A stretch of DNA of 64,000 nucleotides from Dyadobacter sp. CY312 (GTDB lineage Bacteria; Bacteroidota; Bacteroidia; Cytophagales; Spirosomataceae), in contig NZ_JAJUXG010000006.1 of assembly GCF_021390535.1 (NCBI RefSeq), forward strand, positions 62,001 to 126,000. The letters run 5' to 3'. Below the pieces are notes generated by a model. The model worked only from the letters and a program-made list of their open reading frames with translations. It was not told the origin of the DNA and made no database searches. Position numbers and translations under genes: made by a program. Shown piece after piece: positions 52,268-61,916 of this stretch (position 1 is its first letter; each line of letters begins with the position of its first letter).

Positions 52268-55200
52268 TCAGAAACTTGCAGAAATTTTCAGTTGGTAACT
52301 TCTTGGAATAGGTACGTTGCCAAAATCTACACCACGTACCATGTCGCTGTTTCCACCTGCATTGGTTTCAGGATCGTAACCGTCGTAATTATCCAGCGAA
52401 ATCAGGTTCCGGCCAGTAAGGGCGATGTTGATGTTTCTTACATTTTTGATCAACGAAGGAAGCGTGTACGACAAGCTCACTTCACGAAGTTTCACAAAAG
52501 AACCATCGTCCACACGCCACTCTTCCGTATTGTAAATGGAATAGATGTAACCTCTTGGCAGCTCACCTGTAAGTTCTTTTTCTGCATAATCACCAATTCC
52601 CACTCCCTGGCGTGTACGTCTGTCGGCATTGAATACTTCCAGCCCTTGTACCGCGTCGATCAGGAAACGGAAGCCAAGGTTTTTGTAGGTCATGTTGCTG
52701 ACGAATGAACCGGTCCATTTAGGATTAGGATTACCAATAATTTTTCTGACCATGTTGTTCGTTAAAAACTGTCCGTCTGCTCCTGTGGCTGCCGGGGTAT
52801 ATGCCAGCGGGTCAGTTGCCGACTGCACACCTTTCTGAGACTGTGGGAAATTTTGAGTGGTCAAAAACTGACTTCCATCTGCATTTCTTGCAAAAAATGT
52901 TCCGTAAAAAACACTGGCAGCCTGTCCTTCAATAAGGTAAGAAGGTGCGCCTGTTACTGTATTAAGTGCTAGTAAAGGACTTCCAAGTCTGGTGATTTTA
53001 TTCCGGTTCTGGCTATAAATTACGTTAAAATCCCAGCTGAAATCTTTGCTTTGAACTACGTTATAACCCAGGCTTACCTCAAATCCATTATTTTCCATTT
53101 CACCTACGTTGTCAATCGAACTGGTTCCACCTTCGGTTGGTGCCAACACTTTATTCACCACCAGATCCGTTATTTTTTGCTTGTAGGCGGTTAGTCCGAG
53201 CGAAAGTTTATTTTCCAAAAATGTAAGATCAATTCCGCCTTCATTTTCAGTCATAAATTCCGGTCTTACTTTTGAATTGGCCAGCGTGGCACTTGGCACG
53301 ATGGTACCTTTCCCAAGGAAGTTGGCAGGCTGGAATTGCCAGAAACGATCGTACGATCCAATACCAGTGAGGTTACCTGAGCGGCCCCAAGAATAACGCA
53401 GTTTGGCGGTATTAACCACGTTACTCAGGCTGCCACCTTTCCAAAACTCCATGTCGGAAGGAACAAAGCTGGCGCTGAATTTTGGATAAGTTTGGTTTGA
53501 TTCTGATTCAGAAAATTTGGAAGAACGGTCGCGGCGAACAGCCCCGGTTACAAAAAGCAGGTTTTTGTAACCCAATGTTCCCTGAGCGAAAACTCCGAAT
53601 AAATCGAACTGATCATAATTATATGACGATCGGATCGTGGTTGTAGCGCCGCTGACAGTTTCAATAAACGGAGCCAGTTTTTGTCCGCTTCCGTATGTAA
53701 TGTCCGTTTTGCTGTTTTGGTAACTCGTTCCTGCAATCAGATTCAGTTTCAGGTCTTTGGTTAGCTCAGTTTCATACGACAGGTTGATATCACTGTTGTA
53801 AAGAAACGTATTGGCATTTACATTGGCTGCAAAACCATCCGGAAAACGTTCTGCCGGCAAACCCGCCACAGCCTGATACGGATAAGCGGGAATCAGGTTT
53901 TTACCCAACTGAGAAAATGCGTCCATCCCGAAAACCCAGTCCACGTTGAAACCTTTGAATGGTGTAAGGTTAAGCTGTAAATCGTTTACGGTACGGTTAA
54001 CGGCCTGTGTAAAACGCATTTTTTCGATCACAGTAAGTGGGTTCACCCGTGTAGGTTCCACAGCAAGCAGGTTGCCTCCCGCATCCCGGCGACTGATATC
54101 ATAAATGTTGTTGGTGATATTGATCGAGTTTACCGGACTGTAAAAAACGTTTCCATTTGGCTTCTCGTTGGAGAAGCTGTTGGAATAGGTAATGCCTGCC
54201 GATATTTTAGCCCAACTGGCCAAACGTTGTTCGAGTCTCACACGCAAACCATAACGCTGAAAGTCCGTACCCTTCACAATACCCTGATTTTTAAGATAGG
54301 AAAGCGACGCGAAATATTGCGTTTTGTCCGTTCCGCCACTTACTGACAGCGAATTGTCGGTGCCGATTCCGGTTTTGTAGATATCGTCCTGATAGTCGTA
54401 ACGTTGCACATCCACCTGATTGGTAGCAAGGTCCACAAATACGCCGTCACGGAACACGCGGCTCACAGTAACACCGGGGTTTGCTGCAATTTGCGCGGCA
54501 GATACGTTTGAAATCGGAGCGAGGCGCAAGCCGGCGAATCCAAATTGTTTACCGTATGTACTGATAGCGAATTTCTTACGAAGCTCATTGACGTTAACAC
54601 TCGTTGAAAAGTTAATCTGAGGCGCACCGGTTTTCCCTCGTTTGGTCGTGATGAGCACCACACCATTGGAGGCCCGTGAACCATATTGTGCCGCAGCGGC
54701 AGCTCCGTTGATGATACTCATGGATTCAATGTCGGCAGGATTGATATCTGCCATACGGTTGGTTCCTACCACAGCCTGACCAATCTGATCAGCCAAAGCA
54801 TATTGAGAAACATTTGCCGAGGAATTACTGATAATGACCCCGTCAATAACATATAGCGGATCTGAATTTCCTTGAAGAGATTTGATCCCCCTTAGTCTGA
54901 TCGTCATCCCACCAGCAGGATCACCGGAATTTTGCGTGATTTGCGCGCCGGGCACTTTTCCCTGCAATGCGGAAAAGAGGTTTCCCGTTCCCGATTTTTG
55001 CAGATCCGTAGAACTTACCGAGTTGATGGCATTCCCAAGTTGTCGGCGTGTTGATTTTAACGTAGAGCCTGTAACCACAATCTCATCCAACAATGCAACT
55101 TCATCAATAATGGATGCATTGATTGTGAGGGAGGTTTGGTTTCCGAGGCTCAGCTTTTGAGATACGGTTTTATATCCGATCGACGAGAAGTCAATGGTGT

Positions 55201-55438
55201 AATCTCCCACGGGGAGAGTGGCATTCAGCGCGTATACACCTTCTGCGTCAGTGATGCTTCCCTGAGTTGTACTTCTTATTTGCACCGAAACACCGGGAAC
55301 GCCTTGGCCGGCTTTGTCCGTAACTTTTCCACTGATGGAATAGGATTGTGCAAACGCTCCCACCGAAAACAACATGGCTATTGCAATACCTGCCAGCCAG
55401 TCCTTGGGAGACCACAATAAATGAATATGTTTTCTCAT
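52268..55438 (-). CDS. SusC/RagA-family TonB-linked outer-membrane transporter
   Basis: A 1056-residue protein. After the signal region (SVGAFAQ near residue 30) comes the carboxypeptidase-like domain (SISGKVTDKAGQGVPGVSVQI to YALNATLPVG), then the TonB-box area DEIVVTG and the plug. The plug has the SusC signature LQGKVPGAQITQNSGDPAGG, IRLRGIKSLQGNSDPLYVIDGV and ASNGVVLITTKRGKTG. A long barrel follows, ending IPRSYQLKISASF. With the SusD gene 58 nt downstream it forms an oligosaccharide or peptide uptake pair. No carbohydrate-active enzyme, sensor or anti-sigma gene lies nearby, so the nutrient cannot be guessed. Confidence 0.95.
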   Translation of the reverse strand: MRKHIHLLWSPKDWLAGIAIAMLFSVGAFAQSYSISGKVTDKAGQGVPGVSVQIRSTTQGSITDAEGVYALNATLPVGDYTIDFSSIGYKTVSQKLSLGNQTSLTINASIIDEVALLDEIVVTGSTLKSTRRQLGNAINSVSSTDLQKSGTGNLFSALQGKVPGAQITQNSGDPAGGMTIRLRGIKSLQGNSDPLYVIDGVIISNSSANVSQYALADQIGQAVVGTNRMADINPADIESMSIINGAAAAAQYGSRASNGVVLITTKRGKTGAPQINFSTSVNVNELRKKFAISTYGKQFGFAGLRLAPISNVSAAQIAANPGVTVSRVFRDGVFVDLATNQVDVQRYDYQDDIYKTGIGTDNSLSVSGGTDKTQYFASLSYLKNQGIVKGTDFQRYGLRVRLEQRLASWAKISAGITYSNSFSNEKPNGNVFYSPVNSINITNNIYDISRRDAGGNLLAVEPTRVNPLTVIEKMRFTQAVNRTVNDLQLNLTPFKGFNVDWVFGMDAFSQLGKNLIPAYPYQAVAGLPAERFPDGFAANVNANTFLYNSDINLSYETELTKDLKLNLIAGTSYQNSKTDITYGSGQKLAPFIETVSGATTTIRSSYNYDQFDLFGVFAQGTLGYKNLLFVTGAVRRDRSSKFSESESNQTYPKFSASFVPSDMEFWKGGSLSNVVNTAKLRYSWGRSGNLTGIGSYDRFWQFQPANFLGKGTIVPSATLANSKVRPEFMTENEGGIDLTFLENKLSLGLTAYKQKITDLVVNKVLAPTEGGTSSIDNVGEMENNGFEVSLGYNVVQSKDFSWDFNVIYSQNRNKITRLGSPLLALNTVTGAPSYLIEGQAASVFYGTFFARNADGSQFLTTQNFPQSQKGVQSATDPLAYTPAATGADGQFLTNNMVRKIIGNPNPKWTGSFVSNMTYKNLGFRFLIDAVQGLEVFNADRRTRQGVGIGDYAEKELTGELPRGYIYSIYNTEEWRVDDGSFVKLREVSLSYTLPSLIKNVRNINIALTGRNLISLDNYDGYDPETNAGGNSDMVRGVDFGNVPIPRSYQLKISASF

Positions 55439-55670
55439 AAATATTTGGTTTTAATACATGAATGTGGGTTAAAACTGTATGATGAAAGCAAATATCTAAA
55501 TACGCATATGATAATCAAATGAGAGGGAGTCTATTTATTTTCTTTTGTAAAATATTCACCCAGGATTTATTCTTTTTGTAGAATAAATGCCTTTTAAAGC
55601 CAAATTTGATAGAATATAGTTCGGTTTTGAGGATGGTTAATTTTTGTTGTCCGGTAATAGAAAACCCTGG

Positions 55671-55776
55671 CTTACGCTTGCGGACAATGTCTGTTCGTTT
55701 TCGGACAATATTCTATTTTTATGATTTGTAATTTACTGTATTATAATACATTACGAATTTGGTATGCCTTTTATAG
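55671..55776 (+). promoter_or_regulatory. Variant operator and TGGTAT element upstream of permease 9
   Basis: TGTTC-GTTTTC-GGACA (55692-55707) is a full site, with a GGACA half-site 21 bp upstream (55682-55686) and a TGTCC at 55648-55652. TTGGTATGCCTTTTAT (55759-55774) resembles the element before permease 6, but its GG lies 62 nt past the palindrome centre, where the other loci have 74-75, and about 250 nt before the permease start. Confidence 0.45.
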
Positions 55777-55827
55777 GTTTGTGTGGTAGTGCCAGTTTGA
55801 AGTGTTGCTAATGTTTGTATCTGGTTG

Positions 55828-55935
55828 CCTTCGTTTGTGTCTCCACAAACGAATATACTGAGGGGTGATACAGTTATAGGGTTGTAGTAGGCAGTGCCGG
55901 AACTACGCCTTGTCAGGATACAAACCGTGGCAGTT
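55828..55935. repeat. GTTTGTG palindromes, locus 5
   Basis: A perfect hairpin TTCGTTTGTG-TCTC-CACAAACGAA (55830-55853), followed about 60 nt later by a degenerate TGTCAGGATACAAACCGTGG unit. Confidence 0.75.
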
Positions 55936-56021
55936 GGAAGTGTCTTATGAAGATATACACCGCGACTTAAAGACTCAATCGCTAAAATTTTCGAGTCGTT
56001 TTAATAAACTAAATATATGTC

Positions 56022-58388
56022 ATGATCCGTAACTATTTTAAAATCGCCTGGCGTAGTTTGTTGAAAAACAGATTTTATTCTCTTATCAACGGAGCCGGTT
56101 TAACGATCGGGCTTGGTGTAGGAATTCTGATTTTGTTATGGGTACAGGACGAACTGAGTTTTGATCGGTTTCATAAACAGGCAGATGATATCTATAAACT
56201 GGAAAACAGAGTTGGCACTGGTTCGAGCCAGCAGATTTGGACCAGTACGGCGGCTCCAATAGGAATACTGGGTAAAAAAGAACTGCCTGAGATTAAGGAT
56301 GCTGTGAGGCTTTCCCAGAACAATCAATACATTTTGTTTACCTATAAGGATAAAATTTTCAACGAGAATAATTCTTTATTCACGGATCCCAACTTGTTTT
56401 CCGTTTTCGATTTTGGACTCATTAAAGGCGACAACAAAAAGCCATTTTCTGATGACAATTCTATCATTCTTACGGAGACAACCGCAAAGAAGTATTTTGG
56501 AGATGAGGATCCGATTGGGAAAATTCTTTCTGCTAACGACAAAGTCAGTTTTATGGTAACCGGGATAATCCGGGATTTGCCCAAAAATTCAAGTATTCAG
56601 GGAGATATGTTTCTGCCTATTTCACGGTTGTTCAAAAATATGTACAGCAGGAGGCAGGACGGCCGGAATTCCGATAACGATTTTCATCAGTTTGATTATT
56701 CAACGTACCTGCTTTTGCAACCCGGACAGGCGATTGGTAGCCTGCCTGAAAAGCTGAGAAATATTCATTTGCGTAACAAAGCTGATGACACTGATGTTGC
56801 ATACCTCTTGCAACCTTTGTCTAAAATGCACCTTTACAAATCAGATGGTGCCAATGAAGGAATAGAAACCGTGAGAATGTTTATCATCATTGCATTACTC
56901 ATTCTCGGCATTGCCTGTATCAATTATGTGAACCTCTCAACGGCACGGTCTATGTTGCGTTCAAAGGAAGTCAGCATGAGAAAAATAGTGGGAGCCGCCA
57001 GAACTCAGCTTTTTTTACAATTCCTGATCGAAACGACAATACTTTTTCTTCTGGCGACGATCTCTGCTTTAATTTTGCTGTACCTGCTCATGCCGGTTTA
57101 TAATCAAATCGCGGGAAAAAATCTGGTCATTGATTTTACAAGTTATCAGATCTGGCAGGTTATCGGTCTTACCATTGTTGGTACACTCATTGCGTCGAGC
57201 ATCTATCCGGCTTTGCTTCTTTCATCCATGGATCCACTAAGAGCATTACATGGCAAAGTTTCAGGGAAAATAAACGAGGCATTGTTTAGAAAAACGCTTG
57301 TTGTGGTACAATTCTCGGTTTCCGTGATGCTCATCGCAGGTACTATTATCATCAGCAATCAGCTCAGCTACATCCGTTCTAAAGAGCTGGGTTATGACAA
57401 AGCGCATGTTTTATCATTTCCCATGTACGGTATTGCGAAACATTATGATGCCGTTAAAGCCGATTTGCTAAATAAACCAGGAGTTAGCGGTGTTACAAGA
57501 GCGAGTTCAAACATCGTTCAGATCGGGTCGCAAACGGGTAATAACGAATGGGATGGAAAGGAAACGGGAGAAACCTTGATGATCCGGCCCATGTCAATTG
57601 ACCAGGACTTTATTCCATTTTTCAAAATGGAGCTGGTGCAGGGAGCTAATTTCAGTGGATCAGTTGCAGATTCTCTTCATTTTATTTTGAATGAAACCGC
57701 TGTGAAAGCGGCTCGTATCAAAGATCCGATCGGAAAGAAATTCAGGTTGTGGAACAAAAATGGGACGATTATCGGCGTGGTGAAAGACTTCCATTTTGAG
57801 TCGATGAAAGAGAAAATTGAACCCGCAATTTTTTCATACACGCCATCTGACATGAATCGTATTTATATCAAAACAAACGGAGAAAATGCGGCAACGACAA
57901 TTGCTGCCGCAGAAGTTTCATGGAAGCAATACAACGGGCAGTTTCCATTTGGGTATGCTTTTCTGGACGATACGTTCAATGACATGTATAAATCTGAAAA
58001 GCAAACCGGACTTCTCTTCAATATTTTTGCTTCCATTGCAGTGTTCATTTCGTGTCTGGGACTGCTTGGTCTTGCTGCCTACACGGCACAGATACGTACC
58101 AGAGAAATCGGTGTTCGTAAAGTTTTGGGATCAAGCGTTGCTGGGATTATCGGGTTATTGGCGAAGGACTTTATGAAAATGGTGCTAATTGGTATCCTCA
58201 TTGCAGTGCCAGTTGCATGGTACGCGATGGACAAGTGGTTGCAGGATTTTGCCTACAAAATTGACATTCAATGGCCTGTTTTTGCAATGTCCGGTTTTCT
58301 CGCGCTCCTGGTTGCTTTGCTCACAGTAAGTTATCAGAGTGTTAAAGCGGCATTAGTCAATCCGGTGAAATCTTTAAAAAGTGAATAA
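56022..58388 (+). CDS. FtsX-like ABC permease, paralogue 9
   Basis: A 788-residue paralogue starting MIRNYFKIAWRSLLKNRFYS. Layout as in the family, with coupling motifs RSKEVSMRKIVGAAR and IRTREIGVRKVLGSSV and the tail NPVKSLKSE. The second periplasmic domain keeps GVVKDFHFESMKEKIEPA. The first domain (LENRVGTGSSQQIWTSTAAP) resembles none of its neighbours closely. It is divergent from SusC and is followed after 64 nt by permease 10. Confidence 0.93.
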   Translation: MIRNYFKIAWRSLLKNRFYSLINGAGLTIGLGVGILILLWVQDELSFDRFHKQADDIYKLENRVGTGSSQQIWTSTAAPIGILGKKELPEIKDAVRLSQNNQYILFTYKDKIFNENNSLFTDPNLFSVFDFGLIKGDNKKPFSDDNSIILTETTAKKYFGDEDPIGKILSANDKVSFMVTGIIRDLPKNSSIQGDMFLPISRLFKNMYSRRQDGRNSDNDFHQFDYSTYLLLQPGQAIGSLPEKLRNIHLRNKADDTDVAYLLQPLSKMHLYKSDGANEGIETVRMFIIIALLILGIACINYVNLSTARSMLRSKEVSMRKIVGAARTQLFLQFLIETTILFLLATISALILLYLLMPVYNQIAGKNLVIDFTSYQIWQVIGLTIVGTLIASSIYPALLLSSMDPLRALHGKVSGKINEALFRKTLVVVQFSVSVMLIAGTIIISNQLSYIRSKELGYDKAHVLSFPMYGIAKHYDAVKADLLNKPGVSGVTRASSNIVQIGSQTGNNEWDGKETGETLMIRPMSIDQDFIPFFKMELVQGANFSGSVADSLHFILNETAVKAARIKDPIGKKFRLWNKNGTIIGVVKDFHFESMKEKIEPAIFSYTPSDMNRIYIKTNGENAATTIAAAEVSWKQYNGQFPFGYAFLDDTFNDMYKSEKQTGLLFNIFASIAVFISCLGLLGLAAYTAQIRTREIGVRKVLGSSVAGIIGLLAKDFMKMVLIGILIAVPVAWYAMDKWLQDFAYKIDIQWPVFAMSGFLALLVALLTVSYQSVKAALVNPVKSLKSE

Positions 58389-58452
58389 ACACTGGTAAAA
58401 AAGGTATCAGAGTTCCTGTTGCCCAATTCGGATAATCCTAATCCATATCAAT

Positions 58453-60855
58453 ATGCTACGGAGTTATTTAAAAATCGCTGTACGAAACTTGTTGAAACAC
58501 AAGGTATTCAGTTTTATCAACATTGCCGGCGTGGCCATTGGGCTTGCTTGTTTTTTGTTGCTGGCGCTTTACGTTAAAGATGAGTTGAGTTATGACCGCT
58601 TTAACACAAATGCCGACCGTATTTATCGGCTATCGAGAACTTTCCTTTCCAAAGATGGCACTGCATCGTTGCGGCTGGGGCATGCAGCTCCGCCATTTGG
58701 ACCATTGATCAAACAGGATTTTGCGGAAGTTGAACAGGTTGTTCGCCTGTTGGAAACGGGTGCTTCGGTGAAATATGGTGAGAGCGTTTTCAATGAAGAA
58801 AAAGTATTCGCTGCTGAGCCAAATCTGTTTAAAGTTTTCAGTTTCGATGTTGCGGTAGGTAATCCTGACAAAGCACTCGAGAATCCGTTTTCCATTATGT
58901 TTTCCCGATCTATGGCGAAAAAATATTTTGGAGACGAAAACCCCATGGGTAAAACAGTGCGCCTTGATAATCAGCTGGATTATACCGTAACGGGCATTTT
59001 TGAGCCGTTACCTTCGCAATCACATTTTCACCCTGATTTCCTGGTTTCATTTTCTACTTTAAATGATCCAAGAGTTTATGGAGAGGAAGGGTTGAGGTCA
59101 AATTGGGGCAATAATTCGTTCTCTACTTATTTGCTTCTGCCTGAAAACTATGATCCGCAAAAGCTTGTAAAAGCATTTCCTGCATTTCAGAACCGTCACA
59201 TCGATTCAAATGCTTCGACTTATTCTGTTTTGGATCTGATGAAACTGACTGACATTCACTTGCATTCACATCTGGATTCAGAAATTGAGGCAAACGGAGA
59301 CATACAATACGTCTATCTGTTTTCAGCAATTGCCATTTTTATACTCATCATTGCCTGCATAAATTACATGAACCTGGCAACTGCCAAGTCGGCAACGAGA
59401 GCTAAGGAAGTAGGTATGCGCAAAGTGATTGGTGCTGTTCGTTCGCAACTGATCAACCAATTTCTGAGCGAATCAATCCTTTTAGTCCTTGTTTCTGTAC
59501 TCATTGCCATTTTGATTGTCATAATGTGTTTGCCGGCTTTAAATAATTTTACCCAGAAACAACTTGAATTTAATGCACTCTTAGATCCGGTTTTTATTGC
59601 CATTTTGGTGTCGATCACACTTTTTACGGGAGTTATTGCAGGCAGCTATCCGGCATTTTTCATGACTTCGTTTCAGCCAATCAGTGTGTTGAAGGGTAAA
59701 ATTGCTTCTGCGCTTAAAAATGGAAAACTACGGCAGAGTTTGGTTGTGGTGCAATTTGCAATTGCTGTTGTGCTGATCATCAGTACGGCTGTGGTATATA
59801 ATCAAATGCGTTACATCAGAAACTATGATTTGGGTTATTCCAAAGATCAGGTTATCCTTCTGGGAATGCCGGATGATTCTGCAACAAACTTTGAAAGTAT
59901 CAAACAGCGTTTGAAGGAAAATAGTAACGTTAAAGAAGTGGGCCGTTCGTCCCGAATTCCCTCAGGTCGTTTGCTCGACTCCTGGGAGGCTTATGTTATG
60001 AAGGGTGATACAATGGCTACCAGCGATATTATCATCAAAGCTCTGGCAGTGGATGAAGCTTTCATTCCGGTATATCAGATAGCAATGGCGGCGGGAAGAA
60101 ATTTCTCGTTGGATCACCCTACGGATAAAACGTCGGGTTTTATACTTAACCAAACTGCCGCCCGACTTTTGGGTTGGAAAAACCCGGCAGATGCAATCGG
60201 GAATGGCTTTGGTTATGGTGAAATTCGAGGACAAATTATCGGTGTTACGAAAGATTTTCATTTTGAATCCCTGCATCAGAAAGTGGTTCCGATGGTGATG
60301 TTCAATGAGTCAGGAAGATTAGGCAGGGTTTCCATTCATGTTTCAGGCAGCAATATAAAACAAGCGGTGAGCCATATAGAATCAGTTTGGAAAACACAGT
60401 TTCCTGATAAACCTTTTGAGTACGAATTTCTGGATCAGCGTTTTGGTAAGCTGTATGCAAGAGAACAAACCCAGCAGCTTTTGTTTGGAATTTTTGCCGG
60501 GATCGCCATTTTTATTTCCTGTCTCGGACTTTTAGGGTTATCCATGTTCATGGCAGAACTGCGGACCAAGGAAATTGGTGTAAGAAAAGTTTTGGGAGCT
60601 TCAGTTGCAAGTATCGTAACGTTATTATCTCAGGATTTTCTCAAACTGGTAGTCATCGCAATCCTGATCGCTTCACCGATCGCATGGTACGGCATGCACA
60701 ATTGGTTGCAGGATTTCGCTTATCATACAGAAATTAACTGGTGGGTATTTGCACTGGCAGGATTTCTGGCAATAGCCATCGCACTTTTCACAGTCAGCTT
60801 ACAAAGTATTAAAGCAGCGCTGATGAATCCGGTGAAAAGTTTGAAAAGCGAATAG
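58453..60855 (+). CDS. FtsX-like ABC permease, paralogue 10
   Basis: An 800-residue paralogue starting MLRSYLKIAVRNLLKHKVFS. Coupling motifs are RAKEVGMRKVIGAVR and LRTKEIGVRKVLGASV; the tail is NPVKSLKSE. The second periplasmic domain keeps LNQTAARLLGWKNPADAIGN and GVTKDFHFESLHQKVVPM. The short gap to permease 9 implies co-transcription. It is the last permease of the array, followed by GTTTGTG repeats and a strong terminator. Confidence 0.93.
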   Translation: MLRSYLKIAVRNLLKHKVFSFINIAGVAIGLACFLLLALYVKDELSYDRFNTNADRIYRLSRTFLSKDGTASLRLGHAAPPFGPLIKQDFAEVEQVVRLLETGASVKYGESVFNEEKVFAAEPNLFKVFSFDVAVGNPDKALENPFSIMFSRSMAKKYFGDENPMGKTVRLDNQLDYTVTGIFEPLPSQSHFHPDFLVSFSTLNDPRVYGEEGLRSNWGNNSFSTYLLLPENYDPQKLVKAFPAFQNRHIDSNASTYSVLDLMKLTDIHLHSHLDSEIEANGDIQYVYLFSAIAIFILIIACINYMNLATAKSATRAKEVGMRKVIGAVRSQLINQFLSESILLVLVSVLIAILIVIMCLPALNNFTQKQLEFNALLDPVFIAILVSITLFTGVIAGSYPAFFMTSFQPISVLKGKIASALKNGKLRQSLVVVQFAIAVVLIISTAVVYNQMRYIRNYDLGYSKDQVILLGMPDDSATNFESIKQRLKENSNVKEVGRSSRIPSGRLLDSWEAYVMKGDTMATSDIIIKALAVDEAFIPVYQIAMAAGRNFSLDHPTDKTSGFILNQTAARLLGWKNPADAIGNGFGYGEIRGQIIGVTKDFHFESLHQKVVPMVMFNESGRLGRVSIHVSGSNIKQAVSHIESVWKTQFPDKPFEYEFLDQRFGKLYAREQTQQLLFGIFAGIAIFISCLGLLGLSMFMAELRTKEIGVRKVLGASVASIVTLLSQDFLKLVVIAILIASPIAWYGMHNWLQDFAYHTEINWWVFALAGFLAIAIALFTVSLQSIKAALMNPVKSLKSE

Positions 60856-60889
60856 GGCAGAGGGGCTGGGGCATAGAAACTTAGATTCG

Positions 60890-60990
60890 CCCTCGTTTGT
60901 GTCCCCACAAACGAGTCTCGTTGGCGTTTTGTGAGGACACAAACCGCGGCAGTTGTGAGTGTTTAGTGAAGACACAAACCACGGTGGTTG
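60890..60990. repeat. GTTTGTG palindromes, locus 6 (three units)
   Basis: A perfect hairpin CTCGTTTGTG-TCCC-CACAAACGAG (60892-60915), then GCGTTTTGTGAGGACACAAAC followed by CGCGG (60924-60949), then AGTGAAGACACAAACCACGG. The composite of a CTCG unit followed by a CGCGG unit recurs at 62209-62315 in the reverse order. Confidence 0.85.
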
Positions 60991-61005
60991 TAGCAGGCGT
61001 TAGAC

Positions 61006-61048
61006 AAAAAGATAAAAGCCCGACACAGACGCCGGGCTTTTATCTTTT
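61006..61048. terminator. Bidirectional terminator after permease 10
   Basis: AAAAAGATAAAAGCCCG pairs with CGGGCTTTTATCTTTT across a short loop. It lies between the convergent permease 10 and Hsp20 genes. Confidence 0.9.
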
Positions 61049-61055
61049 CTATTTC

Positions 61056-61082
61056 GCCCTCGTTTGTGTCCTCACAAACGAG
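61056..61082. repeat. GTTTGTG palindrome, locus 7
   Basis: GCC followed by the perfect hairpin CTCGTTTGTG-TCCT-CACAAACGAG, 10 nt beyond the Hsp20 stop. Confidence 0.85.
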
Positions 61083-61091
61083 TAGCAAACC

Positions 61092-61553
61092 TTAATTCAC
61101 ATTTACTTCCTGTGCTGGTCTGTTGGTATCAGGATTTTTGGGCATTGTTACAATCATCACACCGTCGATGTATTCTGCACTGATGCTGTCGGTAAGAACC
61201 TTTCCGTTTAACTGGAAAGATCGCTCGAAAGAGGAAGGTTGATACTCCTGGTAAGCGAACTTGCTTTCTTCGGACTTATTTCCCTCCGGCGCATTATAGG
61301 CAATCGTCAAAATGTCGTTACTGACGGAAATCTTAAAATTGGTTTTGACAAGTCCGGCCGCGTAGAGGGAAATTTTAAAAACTGAATCCGTTTCTTCAAT
61401 ATTCGCTGCCTTACGATTGCCAAAGGCACCTCCCCATGGCCCTTTGCCACTGAACGGGCCTTTTCCGGAGAACATTTTGCTGAAAGGTCCGCATCCACGG
61501 CCTCTATATCCATATTGACTTTGATTGTCTGTTGTTGTTTGTTGGTTATTCAT
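61092..61553 (-). CDS. Hsp20/alpha-crystallin-family small heat-shock protein
   Basis: A 153-residue protein. The first 45 residues are Gly-rich and low-complexity (KMFSGKGPFSGKGPWGGAFG). The alpha-crystallin domain follows: IEETDSVFKISLYAAGLVKT, FKISVSNDILTIAYNAPEG, YQPSSFERSFQLNGKVLTDS and the closing ISAEYIDGVMIVTMPKNP, where the usual A-x-x-x-n-G-v-L motif is AEYIDGVM. It would hold unfolding proteins as an ATP-independent chaperone. The unusual Gly-rich N-terminus is shared by some Bacteroidota members. Confidence 0.88.
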   Translation of the reverse strand: MNNQQTTTDNQSQYGYRGRGCGPFSKMFSGKGPFSGKGPWGGAFGNRKAANIEETDSVFKISLYAAGLVKTNFKISVSNDILTIAYNAPEGNKSEESKFAYQEYQPSSFERSFQLNGKVLTDSISAEYIDGVMIVTMPKNPDTNRPAQEVNVN

Positions 61554-61616
61554 GACTTTAATTATTATCTGTTAAAAATTGAATTGTTATTAATTCCTGA
61601 TTTTCTCAGGATACTT

Positions 61617-61916
61617 TTAATTGATTGGTACGATGGTTTGCGCTTGAGACTGATTCCTGTCGACAGTTATCGGTCCGGCCCATTGATTGTGCCTCTGGTA
61701 AGATCCATATCCATGCTCAGCAAATCTGGCGTATGGACCCGCCGGTAAATCGTGACCTGGTCTGCCGATCATGCGTTTCACAAGCATCACCACCCCACCT
61801 ATGAGCATAACGCCCAAGAGCAATTTGAACAATGTGACCAAAACCAATGAGGCAAGACCAACAATCAGGGTAGCACCTACCAACCGGGGGAATATAAAAC
61901 GAAAGTTATTTTTCAT
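61617..61916 (-). CDS. Small membrane protein, unknown function
   Basis: A 99-residue protein with two adjacent hydrophobic segments (about residues 12-30 and 32-46) and a polar, Gly/Tyr/Gln-rich tail (HDLPAGPYARFAEHGYGSYQ). I recognise no family. It lies 63 nt upstream of Hsp20 on the same strand, so the two may form a small stress operon, which is inference. Confidence 0.65.
   Translation of the reverse strand: MKNNFRFIFPRLVGATLIVGLASLVLVTLFKLLLGVMLIGGVVMLVKRMIGRPGHDLPAGPYARFAEHGYGSYQRHNQWAGPITVDRNQSQAQTIVPIN

Larger units (their letters stand above)
55439..56021. other. 583-nt divergent spacer between SusC and permease 9
   Basis: This spacer holds the operator variant (55671-55776) and GTTTGTG repeats (55828-55935). 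The 230 nt next to SusC are AT-rich, with no readable promoter. No gene was seen. Confidence 0.6.
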
